DNA of 64,000 nt, taken from NCBI RefSeq assembly GCF_010015585.1, contig NW_022985081.1:1-64000 (forward strand). The letters are read 5' to 3'. The notes below the pieces were generated by a model that was given only the letters and a program-made list of their open reading frames with translations, was not told the origin of the DNA and did not search any database. The stretch is from Eremomyces bilateralis CBS 781.70. Its lineage: Eukaryota; Ascomycota; Dothideomycetes; Eremomycetales; Eremomycetaceae. Both the position numbers and the translations under genes were made by a program. Positions 11,085-23,293 of the stretch are shown one piece after another; within the stretch, counting starts at the first letter, position 1, and each line of letters opens with the position of its first letter.

Positions 11085-12247
11085 ATGTACAAGGTCTTCT
11101 TGGTGATACTAGCGACTGGTATCTTCACGATTGGCATCATCTGCCTTCGATTCACGATCTTCCCGGTGAGCTTGGGCTTATCGATCGCGAAGCAACAACA
11201 CACCGATGGAACGTCCAATGTGAATGGGGGGACACAGAGCACGAAATACTTCAGTGAGTTGCCAGCTCCTAAACAACTAAGACATGACTTCTGATAGACG
11301 CAGGTGAGCCAAAGTAAGGATTTTCATGCACCGCAAGACAGTATCATACCGCCGAATTATGAATTAATGACTCGGATAGCGGAGATTGGCACTATGATGC
11401 TCGATATTACAAAGGACCCCTCTCGAACGAGATGAGGCAGGATGCTTTATATCACCTTATAAGGTCGTACTTGGACTTCTTCGCACAAAATACCCTCGAG
11501 ACATGGCTGGCACATGGTACGCTGTTGGGTTGGTGGTGGAACAAAAAGGTCCGCGAACGCGATACAAGCCCGTAATGCGCCGCCAGTGACATGACTGACG
11601 TGGACCAGATGCTTCCTTGGGATACGGACATCGACACACAAGTATCTGTACAGACACTGGAACGTCTCGGCTCGGAGTATAATCAGACCTTGCATCGGTA
11701 CGACGACTCGGTCTCGACGTCACGGTGGATGCGGAGGGCCGTTCAACGGGACTATTTCCTCGACGTGAACAGCTGGATCGGGGAACGGACATATGGAGAC
11801 GGCCAGAACGTCATCGACGCGAGGTGGATCGACGTCCGCAACGGCCTCTTCATCGACATCACCGGCCTGACTGAAACCGCGCCGGAGCGGAACCCTGGTA
11901 TGGTGCAATGCAAGAACAACCATTTCTATCGGGTCGAGGATCTGTTTCCGTTGACGGAGACCACATTCGAAGGCGTGACGGCGCTGGTACCGAACAACTC
12001 GGCTCGCGCTTTGACGGAGGAGTATGGAGAGCAAAGCTTGGTCTTGGAGCAGTTCAACGGGTGAGTGGTTCCGGAGTGAGGGTACACGATGGGGTCGATC
12101 TGACGAACTTGCAGCCATATCTGGAATGCGACTCTCCAGGAGTGGGTATTGCCCGGGACCGGGAGCAGCGGACCTCCGCACTTCTCCCAATTTGGGTCAT
12201 TAGCGGCGTTAACAGCGGCTTTGGATAAGGCACGAAATGGCACATGA
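11085..12247 (+). CDS. LicD-family membrane-anchored protein
   Basis: Five exons, 11085-11253, 11304-11313, 11380-11548, 11609-12060 and 12115-12247, sum to 933 nt and encode 310 aa with all phases consistent. A short N-terminus (MYKV) leads into one hydrophobic helix (about residues 4-28), so it is a type II anchor, probably Golgi. The LicD/nucleotidyltransferase-like core follows: HYDARYYKGPL, LETWLAHGTLLGWWWNKK, then MLPWDTDID, the D-x-D metal site; WIDVRNGLFIDITGL lies further on. Bacterial LicD transfers phosphocholine; fungal relatives, including the Mnn4 group, are linked to mannosyl-phosphate modification of glycans, so a role in glycan decoration is likely. The second exon is only 10 nt. 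An acceptor 6 nt earlier (exon 11298-11313) also keeps frame and would add two residues. A longer N-terminus from 11037 is possible but has a poorer start. Confidence 0.82.
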
Positions 12248-12730
12248 TTGGAATAGTGCGCATGGATAGGATACCTGTGATCTCGGTGATTATGATGTGG
12301 AGGGTAGGCGAATGGGATCGTGTTTAGGAGCGAGTAGAGGATCTGACAACGGTTAATACTACGGGACGATAAATGGATGGATTTATGAATGCATCATGAT
12401 CTAATAGACCAGATAACCAGATACCAGTCGATTTGGTGATGGCTGTTTTCATGTTTTGAGCTGGAATGGATTCCGGTCCCCCGTAGGAAGTTGTGATAGA
12501 GTTGCGTTTATGGCACGCGTCGCTCGCTTTAGCAACGAAGTAATTATGACGCCACATCCCTTGGGAGCATCGAGCCCTGACTAAACTCCACAATTCTATA
12601 TCCGTGATGACCGAATGTCGAGGGGTGGCAAGTAGACATTTGGAATTGTCTCCAACAATGCCGAATCCTTCTATTGATTCTTCTTTTAATCCTCCTGGTT
12701 TCAATTGGTTCGACCTTCTCGACACCGTTC
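12248..12730. other. Intergenic between LicD and SelO
   Basis: Short spacer of about 480 bases holding the 3' end of the LicD transcript and the SelO promoter. No feature was recognised. Confidence 0.4.
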
Positions 12731-14814
12731 ATGCTATCTCGCTCTCTCCCACGACTCGGAGCCTCCGGAACTCTCAAAACGGCTTCTCGAACATTTAGCT
12801 CTCAGGCAATACGCCTCCAGAAAATGGCCGCGCACCTGAATTCAGGCAGCGGTGATGCTGCTGCTGCTGCTGCTGCTGCTCAGGATGGAGTCCCAAATTC
12901 CCCAGCCGGATATACGCTCCGCGACCTACCGAAATCGTCCGTCTTCACCTCCGCCCTCCCTGCCGACCCAGATTTCCCCACCCCGCAATCCTCGCATTCC
13001 GCACCGCGCTCCAACCTGGGCCCCCGTCTCGTCAAGGGGGCTTTCTACACATTCGTCCGGCCCGAAGGTGTCGAGTCGCCCGAGCTGCTCGGCGTGAGCA
13101 AGGCGGCGCTCCGAGACATTGGAATTGCGGAATCGGAGGTGGACAATCCCGAGTTCCAAGAGGCGGTGGCGGGGAATAAGACGTTGACGTGGGATGAAGA
13201 GAAGCAGGAAGGCATATATCCGTGGGCGCAATGCTATGGTGGATATCAGTTTGGGCAGTGGGCGGGCCAGCTCGGTGATGGGCGGGCGATTTCGCTGTTC
13301 GAGTCGACGAATCCGCAGACCGGGAAACGGTACGAAATACAGCTAAAAGGCGCGGGGAGGACGCCGTATTCCCGGTTTGCAGATGGCAAAGCCGTGCTAC
13401 GGTCGTCGATTCGGGAGTACGTCATCAGCGAGTATTTGAACGCCATCGGCATCCGCACAACGAGGGCGCTGTCGCTTACCTTGGCACCGAATTCCAAGGT
13501 CCTCAGAGAAAGGCTCGAGCCTGGAGCGATTGTATGCCGGTTTGCCGAGAGTTGGGTGCGCATCGGGACGTTCGATCTGCAAAGAGCCAGAGGCGACCGA
13601 GACATGGTGAGAAAACTGGCGGATTACGTCGCGGAGAATAATTTTGGAGGATGGGATAAGCTGCCGGGAACCGTGGCGGGGACCACCAAAGCCGAAGATT
13701 TCGAAACACCCAGGACGGGATTGGGGAAAGACGAGATCGAAGGGGAAGGCGTGAAGGCACAGAATCGGTATGTTCGGCTCTACCGGCAAATTGCGCGAGC
13801 CAATGCCCGTTCGGTGGCGGCATGGCAGGCATATGGATTTATGAACGGCGTGCTGAACACCGATAATACGAGCATTATTGGTTTATCGATGGATTACGGA
13901 CCGTTCGCGTTCTTGGATAGCTTCGATCCCTCATATACCCCGAATCACGACGATTACATGCTTCGATACAGCTACAAGAACCAGCCCACGATCATTTGGT
14001 GGAACCTTCTTCGTCTCGGAGAATCGCTTGGCGAGCTGTTGGGTGCGGGTGCGAACGTCGATCACACGGAGTTCGTCGAAGCCGGCGTGCGCAAGGAGGA
14101 CGCGGATGAACTCATCAAGCGAGCGGAAGAGGCCATCGAGAAAACCGGCGAGGAGTACAAGACGCTGTTCATCGAGGAGTACAAGCGCCTCATGGCTGCC
14201 AGATTTGGGTTGAAGCAATTGAACGGGACGTTGAGCCCGGAGGCGGGCAAATCCGAAGGAGGCGATTTCGATTCCATCGTCAGCGAGGCGCTCGATACCA
14301 TGGAAGCCCATGAGCTCGATTTCAACCACTTCTTCCGGCGTCTTTCCGACCTCAAGACGACGGAGCTCGAGACTGAAGAGCAGAGGAAAGATATTGCCGG
14401 GCGGTTCTTTTCCAGCAACGGGATTGGTGGAGATGAAAGCGAGGCGCGTCAACGGTTATCGAACTGGTTGGACAAGTGGAGGGCGAGGGTGGTGGAAGAC
14501 TGGGCAGATCTAGCCGACTCGGACCGGATTCGCGCCATGAAGTCGGCAAACCCAAATGTAAGACTTACCTAACCCATTGTACGCCCGTCGATACGCCACT
14601 GACATTGTCGCAGTTCGTTCCACGGTCATGGATCCTCGACGAAATCATCGAGCGGGTTGAGAAGAAGGGCGACCGAGATATTCTCCCGGGAGTCATGGAG
14701 CTTGTACTCAACCCCTTTGCCGACACCTGGAACTGGAACGAGAAAGACGAAGGCAGATTCGTGGGCGATGTTCCAAAGTACAAGTCGATGCTCCAGTGTA
14801 GTTGCAGCTCCTGA
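12731..14814 (+). CDS. selO: SelO (protein adenylyltransferase), mitochondrial
   Basis: Two exons, 12731-14557 and 14614-14814, with a 56-nt intron (GTAAGA, CTGAC branch, GCAG), encode 675 aa. The ATG at 12731 starts a typical mitochondrial presequence rich in Arg, Ser and Leu (MLSRSLPRLGASG). The body is the SelO/YdiU (UPF0061) pseudokinase fold: WAQCYGGYQFGQWAGQLGDGRA, LKGAGRTPYSRFADGKAV, SSIREYVISEYLNAIGI, and the metal/catalytic motif NTDNTSIIGLSMDYGPFAFLD. SelO enzymes transfer AMP from ATP to Ser/Thr/Tyr residues of mitochondrial redox proteins. The C-terminus ends CSCSS; the third residue from the end is Cys where animal SelO carries selenocysteine. A run of eight GCT codons (poly-Ala) sits just after the presequence. 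Length and motif order are normal for the family. Confidence 0.95.
12857..12880 (+). repeat. (GCT)8 triplet repeat in SelO coding region
   Basis: Eight uninterrupted GCT codons encode eight alanines between the predicted mitochondrial presequence and the SelO catalytic domain. The run sits in a non-conserved linker and is a likely site of length variation between strains. Confidence 0.9.
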
Positions 14815-15491
14815 GTTAATTTGGAGGAGATGGGGATCGTCGCCATACATGTTGGGGAAACGGAAGATGGACTCTAGATGGGCTCTTTCCCTGACTTACA
14901 TATCATATGATACCATGTACTCAATCATGATCTACTCACTGCAACCGATTTCACTCATACAATTTGGACCTTAGGAGAATCAGCACGTGATGTCCTTTGG
15001 CCGTATCGTGTGTAGGTACTGGCGTACATGTGTTTCGTTCTTCCCAGCGGGTTTCTTACGAGTGGTATTGAGGTGATTCAGTTCCATCCCAAGGCCTTGA
15101 GATTTGAAGACTCGTAAGCTGTAGTATCGGATTGATATTGAATTCCGGAATACCAAATGTAGAGGGTCGCTGTCGGTTGTCCCATCAACAGGAGAATGAA
15201 AATTTCATTACAGACGCTGGGTTCGTGCATGACTCAGCTGAAACTTAATAACTGGTTATTTGAGTGGTCAGCCCAGGCGCCCAGCGCCCCAGCCACGGCC
15301 GCAGATGACTAATCTACGCGTGACAGCAGCGGTATCACACACTTGCAGCGTGAGACTTCACTTCGCGTTGGTACAAACGAGTAACGATATCTCGTCTTCC
15401 TTAGTTTATTCCTTTTTTCTTTCACTCTTTATCCTTCTCCTTCAGGACCGACCATCTCTTACCAACCAAGTCCTAGGTTCACCCATGCGTC
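14815..15491. other. Intergenic between SelO and EDC4
   Basis: No gene was seen. The last ~100 bases form a pyrimidine-rich leader for the next gene. Confidence 0.4.
15391..15446 (+). promoter_or_regulatory. Pyrimidine-rich tract upstream of EDC4
   Basis: A CT-rich stretch just upstream of the start codon, as is common immediately upstream of transcription starts in filamentous fungi. The role is inferred from position and composition only. Confidence 0.35.
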
Positions 15492-15499
15492 ATGAGTGA
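15485..15499 (+). promoter_or_regulatory. Overlapping 4-codon upstream ORF on EDC4
   Basis: An ATG at 15485 opens a four-codon frame (Met-Arg-His-Glu, stop) that overlaps the main ATG at 15492 in another frame. Ribosomes that start at 15485 would bypass the main start, so this could lower translation of the decapping scaffold. It matters only if the transcript begins upstream of it. Confidence 0.4.
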
Positions 15500-18400
15500 C
15501 ATCCAGGATTTGCTCACAAGGCTTCAGAGCCAAGATCAAGCTCGGAGATCTCATCCAACTGCCACCGCGCCCGATTATCAGGAACCCGCCGTTTCTTCCC
15601 CCATCTATTCTCCAGATCCCCATGGGCCTGAACCCCATCACCCTTCTGCGATCATGAGTCCCAATATTCCATCCGCGGCCAACACGCCAGACCCACAATC
15701 GACAAGTCGCACTGCGAGCCTCTTGAGCCTCCTTCGGTTCAACCCAGCAACCACCGGCCAGGCTCCCGCAGCACCAGCACGACAACAACAGTTCTCGCCA
15801 GAAGAGCAAATGGCGCAGAGCGTGCAGAATATCTATCCGCGAGCTGCGGAACCGTCGAAGGAGAACCGGGCAGTCTCGGCCTCGGACTTGGTGGCATCTT
15901 TTTCTAGGATGCCGACAATGCCTCAGCCGGCACAAACATCTCGCACGACCTCTTATCCAACCGATGTTAAGCCTTCAGCGTCTTCTGGATCCTTCCAAGC
16001 TCAGGATTATCTCCTCAAACTACTAAACCAAACCGCGAAGCAATCGACTCGGCCGACTCCCCCGGAGACTCAGACACCGAATGACCAGGTGCTAGATACC
16101 TCCGAAGATCAATCGACTGGAGAAGATCGCAGCATGGTTGGACATAGTGGAATCGAAGATCTCACCCAAAGTGTGGCGGACTTGAATACGACCGAAGGGA
16201 CACCGGGCAAAACACCCCACATCTTCGGAGCACAGGAGTCTCCGGCGACAGCGTTCGATATTGAACAACAGCAGAAAGCGCGTGGTAGCCCTTTCACTTA
16301 CGTCAATCCTTTCGAGCAGCTTTCCGCCCACCCCAAACCGGCCTCCAGAAATGGAACCCCACAATCGCTGTCACGCGCGGATCGAGAACCTTCTGCTTCC
16401 CGACAACGTCCACGTGAAAATGGCGATCGGGCAGAAACAGTTTCACAAGCTGTGAGTGAAGTAGGGGAAGCGGTCAAAAAGGAAATCGAATCTGCACTTG
16501 ACATTACTGCAATCGATACCGTTTATCAGAAAGACGTCGAGGAGACTCAACAAGCTATTAAAGAAGCCGCTCAAGAAGTTGAGCAGGACATCGACGAGAG
16601 TGGTGGTAAAGAGGTACTTATGGACGACGGCATGCCCGAACCGATGGCGGAAGCTTTCGACAGCACGATCCGTGACTTTGCTCACCCTCCTCAGGGAGCT
16701 GCTAGTCGATCGAGTTCCTCTGTCGAGGAACCACCGAAACAGGCTTCCTACGACGTTATCACCTACAACTTCCCTATGAAGCCCTTCGTCTCGATCACCA
16801 TCAAAGGATCTACCAAGCCTGCCGTGGAAATTCGGCCGGGCTCGGTGCTGGAGATCGCCCGCTTGAAGAAGGAATTCGATCAAGTGGACCGCAGTCTGAT
16901 CGCCGCATCGCAGAAGTTCATAATTTACGCCATTCCGAAGAACAATGGGATCCGTGTCATTCAGCAAGACTCTGGCAGCACTCAGCATCTCTTCCAAGAA
17001 GTGAAGTCGAGGGTGTTCAACATCGGCCTCTGCGTGTCTAAACACGGTAGCGCTTTGTTGGAGAACGAGACGATTCTTGCCACATCGATCGATGGCAATA
17101 CACTCTGGGCACAGCTCGCCAACCATAACAGTCCCGAGGGTCGTGCCGATCTCAGTGCCACGCGCTTGGTCTTCCCACCCTTCGGGGTTCAGGATGACCA
17201 TGCCAGCGCCGGCCAAATCAAGACTCGGGCGAAGCCGAGTTCTCGACACCCCGAGTATTTCGCGATCGCTCGCGGAAAACTTATCCATCTCTTCAAGCCT
17301 CATATTGGAGAGGGCTACGTGGTGAAGCAAAGCACCCGGGTTGTTGCTGTCGACGACTGGATCAAGGATCAACCCCGAGCGATCCACATCGGCAAAGCTG
17401 GGAAGGATTTCATCTTCTCCGAGGATGATTCGGTCATTGCGTCTTTGGACAAGCAAGGGATTGTGAAATTCTGGGATATCCGCAAGGCGACGTCGGACCG
17501 TGATTTCCAAGAAGTCAAGGAGCCGATCACTCAATTTGCTACGACTCGACCGTTCGAGAAAGCATGGCCTACTTCGGTTCTCTTCATTGACAAAGAACGG
17601 CCTTACGTTCGAGGCATCGCTCAGCGATACCTCGTCGTCGGCATGAAGCAGAATCACACCCTGCAGCTTTGGGATCTGGCTCTTTTGAAGCCAATCCAGG
17701 AGATCAACCTTCCACACAAGTCGGAGAGCGACCCGATCTGCAAAATTGCTTATCACCCCAAATCCAGCACGATTGTCGTGGGGCATCCGACAAGGAACTC
17801 CATTTATCTCATCAGTGTCTCCGCACCGAGATACAATATTTCCGCCATGTCCCAAGCCAAGTATCTTGCTCTCATTGCGGCCAATAGCGGCGAGATCCAT
17901 ATCCCGGAATCGACTGCTATTATGAATAGTATCAGGGAGATTTCATTGGGTACCAAGGGCCAGCTTCGAAGCTTCGAGATCCTGAATGAACCGGTTACCG
18001 GTTCTCCCGTTGGGACTTTGGAAGGGGAATCCTTGTTTGAACTCTATGTTCTTCATTCCAAGGGCATCACAGCAATTGGCGTCCGCCAGGATGATATGGG
18101 CTTGGATGATGATGGAAAGGCGAAGCACACCATTGACGCGGCTTCGGCCGATATCATCGCTATTGAAAATCTCAAAGAAATCCCGCAACGTGGGTCGCAG
18201 TCTGAATCCGCTCCCGAGGAACCAACTCGAGGACCTTCTTCATCGGTGAGATCCTCCCGAGAGTCGCGGACCAACCAAGACCAAACGCCGTCTCGAGCTC
18301 AACGGAGCGCACCGGCTGGAACGCCATCTGCGGTTGCGTCGACGCTGGCACGCGTGGAAAACAAACAGGATGCGGCGCGGGCTGCAATCATCAATGGAGA

Positions 18401-19875
18401 CAAGGGCGAAAAGGAGAAGGGCGGCGATCGAAGCGAGAGAAGGAAAAAGAAGGCCGCCAAACGTGAAGACGCACAAGTCGAAAATGGCGCGTCGAAAATT
18501 GCAATCGCCAACACAACTGCCGACACGGGGGCACCTTCACCTTCACCCTCCGCCTACGCTCTTGCTGCCAAAGCAAAGCAACCACCGACCTCCGCAACGC
18601 CTGAGAACATGTCGTCCTACGAACGTTCCATGACGGAATACATCGTTGGCGGGATGAATTCCGCCGTCGATGAAAAGTTGAATCAGCTTTACAAGAACTT
18701 CAACAACGAGAGTCGTGTTCAGAATGCATCCAATGCCGCTCGGCACGAGGCGGTCCTTAAGATGGTCGGATCCACTGTGGCAGAAACCACCGAACAGCTT
18801 CTTTCCAAGGTCATACAGGAACAAGTCCACAAGGATATCCTTCCACGCCTAGAGAGCGCAGCCCAGACTGCCGTCGAGCGAAGCACAGCGGACCTCTTCG
18901 CGAAAGAGCTCAGCAAAGTCACTGCATCGATCCCGAATCACGTTCGTTCTTCCATCGCCAACGCCCTCAATGACCTTGACAAACGCGTCGCGAAGAGCAT
19001 GTCCGGTCACATCGAAGCGAATCTCACCAAATCGATCCGCGACGCCATGACGCCAGCCTTCGCGAATATGGCCACTGGGACCGCACAGCAGGTTGCAGGC
19101 GAGGTCGATCGACGTGTTGGAGAGCATCTGAAGCACTTGGATGCGCGTCACCAGCACGATGCACTCCAACTCGACCAGCTCGTCGGGCTCGTCCGCAACC
19201 TTTCGGAGTCACTCATCTCCCTGACGAAGCAGCAGTCGGAGATGCATGCGGAGATGTACGGGGAGATAACTAAGCTGCAACAGAAGCTGGCTACGCTTCC
19301 CGAGGGTTCCGTGGTGTCCAGCGGAGCGGCGATGGAACCGCAGGAACTAACGGTGAAGGAGCCGGAAGACCCGGAGATCGAGATGATCACGGCGGAGCTG
19401 GGCCAGGGCAAATTCACCGACGCTGCTATAATGGTAAGTATTCTTCGTCTGCCCGCGACGCGATTGTTCGATCTGTGAGCGTGTTCTAACCTTTTCGTTC
19501 TAGTGGCTCCAATCCGACAACCAATCCGAGCTCTTCGACCGCGTTTTCATCCGCTTCGGCCCCGAGTTCATCGGGCAGCTCTCCCCGCTCGTCGCCCTCT
19601 CCATCTCCGCCGCCATCACCGGCGACCTCGACAACAACCGCAAGGACCGGCTCGACTGGCTCGAGGTGATACTCGCGCACATGAACCCGAACTCAAAGGA
19701 GATCGTGCAGTTGCTGCCGAAGATCATGGACGTGCTGGCGAGTCGGCTGCAAGGAGTGTATATGCAGTTGAACGAGGAGAGCCCGACGGATCCGACGCTA
19801 AGGAGGCTGAGTGCGTTGGTGAAGAATAGTCGGGAGTTGAAGCAGCACGCTGTGTATATGGGTGGGCAGGAATAA
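15492..19875 (+). CDS. edc4: Ge-1/EDC4-like WD40 scaffold of mRNA decapping
   Basis: Two exons, 15492-19433 and 19504-19875, with a 70-nt intron (GTAAGT, CTAACC, TCTAG), encode 1437 aa. Residues 1-~410 are low-complexity, rich in Ser, Pro and Gln. A WD40-type region begins near residue 420 (YDVITYNFPMKPFVSITIKG) and includes IASLDKQGIVKFWDIRK and HTLQLWDLALLKP. A charged linker (~900-1030, with a Lys/Glu run) follows, then a long helical region from ~1040 (YERSMTEYIVGGMNSAVDEK) with heptad-like spacing. The C-terminal helical domain ends IVQLLPKIMDVLASRLQGVY...LKQHAVYMGGQE. This order (disordered N-terminus, WD40, linker, coiled coil, helical C-terminus) is that of Ge-1/EDC4/VARICOSE, which bridges Dcp1-Dcp2 and Xrn1 in P-bodies. 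I assign it from architecture, so another large WD40 scaffold is the main alternative. Confidence 0.78.
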
Positions 19876-20582
19876 ATCAGCGATGATACTGCTCGGAAGG
19901 AATGCTCGCGAAGTGTGCTTCGGCAGAAACATGCAAAATAGGTGGATAACAACGTGGCTGGATTTCGGTTTTGTTTTTCATTGTCGGGCGACACAATCAT
20001 GACCGGAAAATGTCTGATACCTCAGTGCGTTTTTCTCGCTTCATACTATGGCGATACATGGTGATCCTTCATCGAGTGGAAACGCCAATGGAATGGATCC
20101 ATGGTCGCCGTTTCGGTCTGTCCTTTAAATTTTCGCGCGGCGGCGGATGGGATTAATTTATCAGCAACTCATGAGAGGCCATCCCTACGAAACAGCTTTA
20201 TGGTGGCCTTCTCGAGGGAACTCGACAAGGTCGCCCCAAGCTTTAGATGGACAGCCTTCACGGTATAAAAGTTCTGGTCAACAGCGGTATTGTATTATCA
20301 TAGCGAAACAGGATGGCTTTCGGATAATGCAAATAATATGGGATTGCGTAAATTTTACTGCGTGATCAGTTTCGCCTCTCGTTCCGCAACTATTCGATAA
20401 TGATTCTATACTAGAGTATTCCTCAGTAAGACTGTTTCAGTATCGGCAGGAGACCAGAATGAGACCAGAACGTCTCCACGCTCATCGGTATCCGTCAAAT
20501 GCTTACGCTCACATCACGGAACGGTAGAACGGTGTCTCATTGTACCATGCGCCCTCAGTTTCTCTTACGACTTCAGTTTCCC
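19876..20582. other. Convergent intergenic between EDC4 and GABA transaminase
   Basis: Two 3' ends face each other here. Near the right side an ~18-20-base direct repeat (core CAGTTTC-CTTACGACTT, about 20558-20591) extends into the last exon of the transaminase. No gene was seen. Confidence 0.4.
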
Positions 20583-22315
20583 TTACGACTTGAAGATCTT
20601 CTCGAGTAAATCAAACATGATATCCGCTGCGATCGATTAGCGTCCATTCCACACGAACTCTAGGTATACCACTCACCATGATGCTTCTGGAAGATCAACA
20701 TCGGCCTTAGCCGCACCGCCGACTCCCCGCTCCCCCCAATGTTCAACCCCACCGTCTTCCCCTTCATCAGCACCTCGTCCCGCCTTGGGCTGTCGAACGC
20801 GATGAACGTCCCCTGCCCCTGTCCGCGCAGATTCACGATCTCGCCCGGATACTTCTGGGCGAGCGCCGCAAGCCCGTTGTAGACGTAGTCGCCGACCACC
20901 CGCGTGTTCTCTACGAGGTTCAAGCGCTCGATCTCCTCGATGATGGCGCGGAACAGGATCGCACGCGCTGGGTCGCCCATCCAGGTGTTGAACTGGCGGT
21001 AGGGGAGGTTCGGGCGCAGGTCGTCGCGGCCGTAGTAGTATCCGGCGGTCTGGGCCTTCTTGCTGAAGGTCACCATGTCGGGGTGCATACCCTCGGGCAG
21101 GTTCCAGTGGTCGTGGGCCCAGAACTTGCCGGTGGCGCCGACGCCGGTCTGCACCTCGTCGACGATCAGCAAGATTTCGTTGTCCTTGGTGATCTGGCGC
21201 AGGCGCTGGAAGAAGTACGGGGTGGCATGGTTGTCGCCGCCCTCAGACTGGATGGGCTCGATGATCACGGCGGCCACGGGGGACGGGTTGTTCTTCAGGA
21301 CCTCTTCGACCTCGGCGAGGCAGCGGTCTTCCTCGGTACGATTGAACTCGACGTTCTCGGCCAGCGGGTACTTCAGCGCTGGGAACGGCGCCTGCGGCCA
21401 CGGGAACGCGGGGATGTCGAGTTTGTGGATCGCCTTGCTGCGGGTTGTGCTCAGGCTCCCGAACAAGCGACCGTGGAAGGCCTTCTTGAACGACAGGATG
21501 CTCATGTCAGGGCTACCGGGGCTCTTGTTGTCCATGCAGCTGGACTTCTCCTGCTCCGTGAAATCGACGTGCGGGCCTCCACGCCGCTGGAGGGCCTTCC
21601 ACATGAACGCAGCCTTGAAGGCGAGCTCGTTGGCATCGGAGCCGGTTGTCCCCGTGAAGACTTGGTGGAGGCCTTTCGGGGCGACGCGGAGGATTCCGCT
21701 GTGGAGGATCTCCGCCCAGTCGTGCTGCGGGAAGTTGCCGAGCGCGGGACGGTTGACGAGGGCGGAGGCCATTTCGGGAGAGGTGGCCGCTTTGAGGAGG
21801 TTGGGGTTGTTGTAACCAACCGGAATAGAGGCGATTTGGGCGTATCTGAAAGGAACGCATCAGCATTGTACCACGATCGAGAGGTGATGCATCGATAGGG
21901 TTGTCACTTACACGTCCAGCAAGACATTCCCATCCAGATCCGCGATGCTTCAATTGGTCAGTCAAACTTCCTTTTCTCGATTCCTTGGAGTGCCATACTA
22001 ATTGCCAAAGCTCTTCGAAAAATCGGTTATCATGTTCAAGCTCCGTGTATCAAACACCTTGTGCAACTCCTCCGCGGCCGCTTTGCTCTTCGGGCCTGGG
22101 ATTTCCGTTGTCTTCACAGGGCCCGTAGGCTCGCCCGGCAAGTAAGAAATCTCCGACATGTTTTTGGGTGTCGTAGCGAAGCGTCTGTAATTTGGCACCG
22201 ATATCGAGGTTATAGGAGAGCTCACGCAGCGGGCGGTATGTCGAGAGAGCTTCGTACCAACGCCCCTCGAGACGATTGGGCGGGCATGGGAGATATAACG
22301 GAGGATGGACGACAT
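20583..22315 (-). CDS. gatA: 4-aminobutyrate (GABA) transaminase, mitochondrial
   Basis: Four exons on the minus strand, 21999-22315, 21912-21947, 20677-21845 and 20583-20626, with introns of 51, 66 and 50 nt, encode 521 aa in perfect phase. The enzyme is a PLP-dependent class-III aminotransferase converting GABA plus 2-oxoglutarate to succinic semialdehyde and glutamate. Signatures: a basic presequence (MSSILRYISHARPIVSRG), LLDVYAQIASIPVGYNNP, TGTTGSDANELAFKAAF (PLP phosphate site), FHGRLFGSLSTTRSKAIHKL, IIEPIQSEGGDNHA, IVDEVQTGVGATGKFWAH (Asp contacting the PLP ring) and MVTFSKKAQTAGYYYG (PLP lysine). One exon is just 36 nt, and the terminal 44-nt exon restores the usual ending KHHADIMFDLLEKIF. 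An in-frame ATG at 22331-22333 would add six residues. Confidence 0.95.
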
Positions 22316-23293
22316 GGTCAAGGGTTCCCGCACGAGAATCAGACGTCTACTTCGGAGAGCAGCCCAGCAATTCGTATATGCAGGACGGGGGTATGCATGA
22401 AAGAAATAGATGAAGAGTGCATGTATCGCGACTTCGCGAGGTATGAGAGGAGGAGCTCCCCCGGCGTATGCGGAGTGATAGATTGCCAGGACAAGGTTAT
22501 GCCGTCAATAGGCGAGAAGGCGAGATGGGTGTTGGTGGGGTCAATGGACGATAGCGGGGGAATGTAGCGTCTCCTCAGTCCTCACGCTCCTTTCTTAGCT
22601 CTCTATCATCACTAGAAGCTGTTAGTAAAGGTGGTTACCATGCATCTGCCTTGCACACTGCAAAGCTTATCCGCTTATCACCATCTCATCAATAGTCATC
22701 ACACCAATGAACTAGCCACCCGGTTTCGTCTCCCGCTCCCGGTCGCATCCACTTACCGTACACGGTATCGCGTGCCGGTAAAGGCGTCCTGACCCTGTAA
22801 CGCGGTCGACATCGGGGACTTCGGGCGGGGATCCATGCGTTGTCGGAATGAATTCCTTGGACAGCGGGCCGTTCATCGGACCCGGGATGTCAGCTTTCGT
22901 TGGGATAGGACCGCCTCCACCGAGCCCGTGACCTGAGGACGGGTAAAAGAACCACTCGGATCAGAGGGAGGACTCGATTTTAGGAATACACGGACGGTTT
23001 GGATGGTTAGAGAAGAAGGACACATTACTTTGTCGTACTCTGTAGGTACTAAGGTGAAAAGGTAGACGAGACTTGAGACTGCTTGCTGTCCTTTCAGCAT
23101 GGGTATACCGGAATGCCTGTCGGCGTCGGAACGGTCCCTTTCCCCAGAAACCCCATCGGATGCATCTCAATTCCCACGCAACGCCCCCTGAAATTATATC
23201 CCTCTCCATCGCTATGGAAACGTAAATCAAGCGGTTTCCGTGCCCCCGAATACATCCGAAAAGGAACCCCAACTGTTCCGTGATCTGCTCGCA
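22316..23293. other. Intergenic upstream of GABA transaminase
   Basis: About 1 kb holding the GABA transaminase promoter and the 3' end of SET2. Open frames here are short, have no motif and overlap on both strands. Confidence 0.4.

Noticed and set aside
16443-17900. 485-codon minus-strand open frame
   Set aside because: Lies entirely inside the EDC4 coding region and mirrors its codon bias; a shadow frame.
21060-21898. Two plus-strand open frames of 250-270 codons
   Set aside because: Antisense to GABA transaminase exons, whose protein is unmistakable; shadow frames from GC-rich codons.
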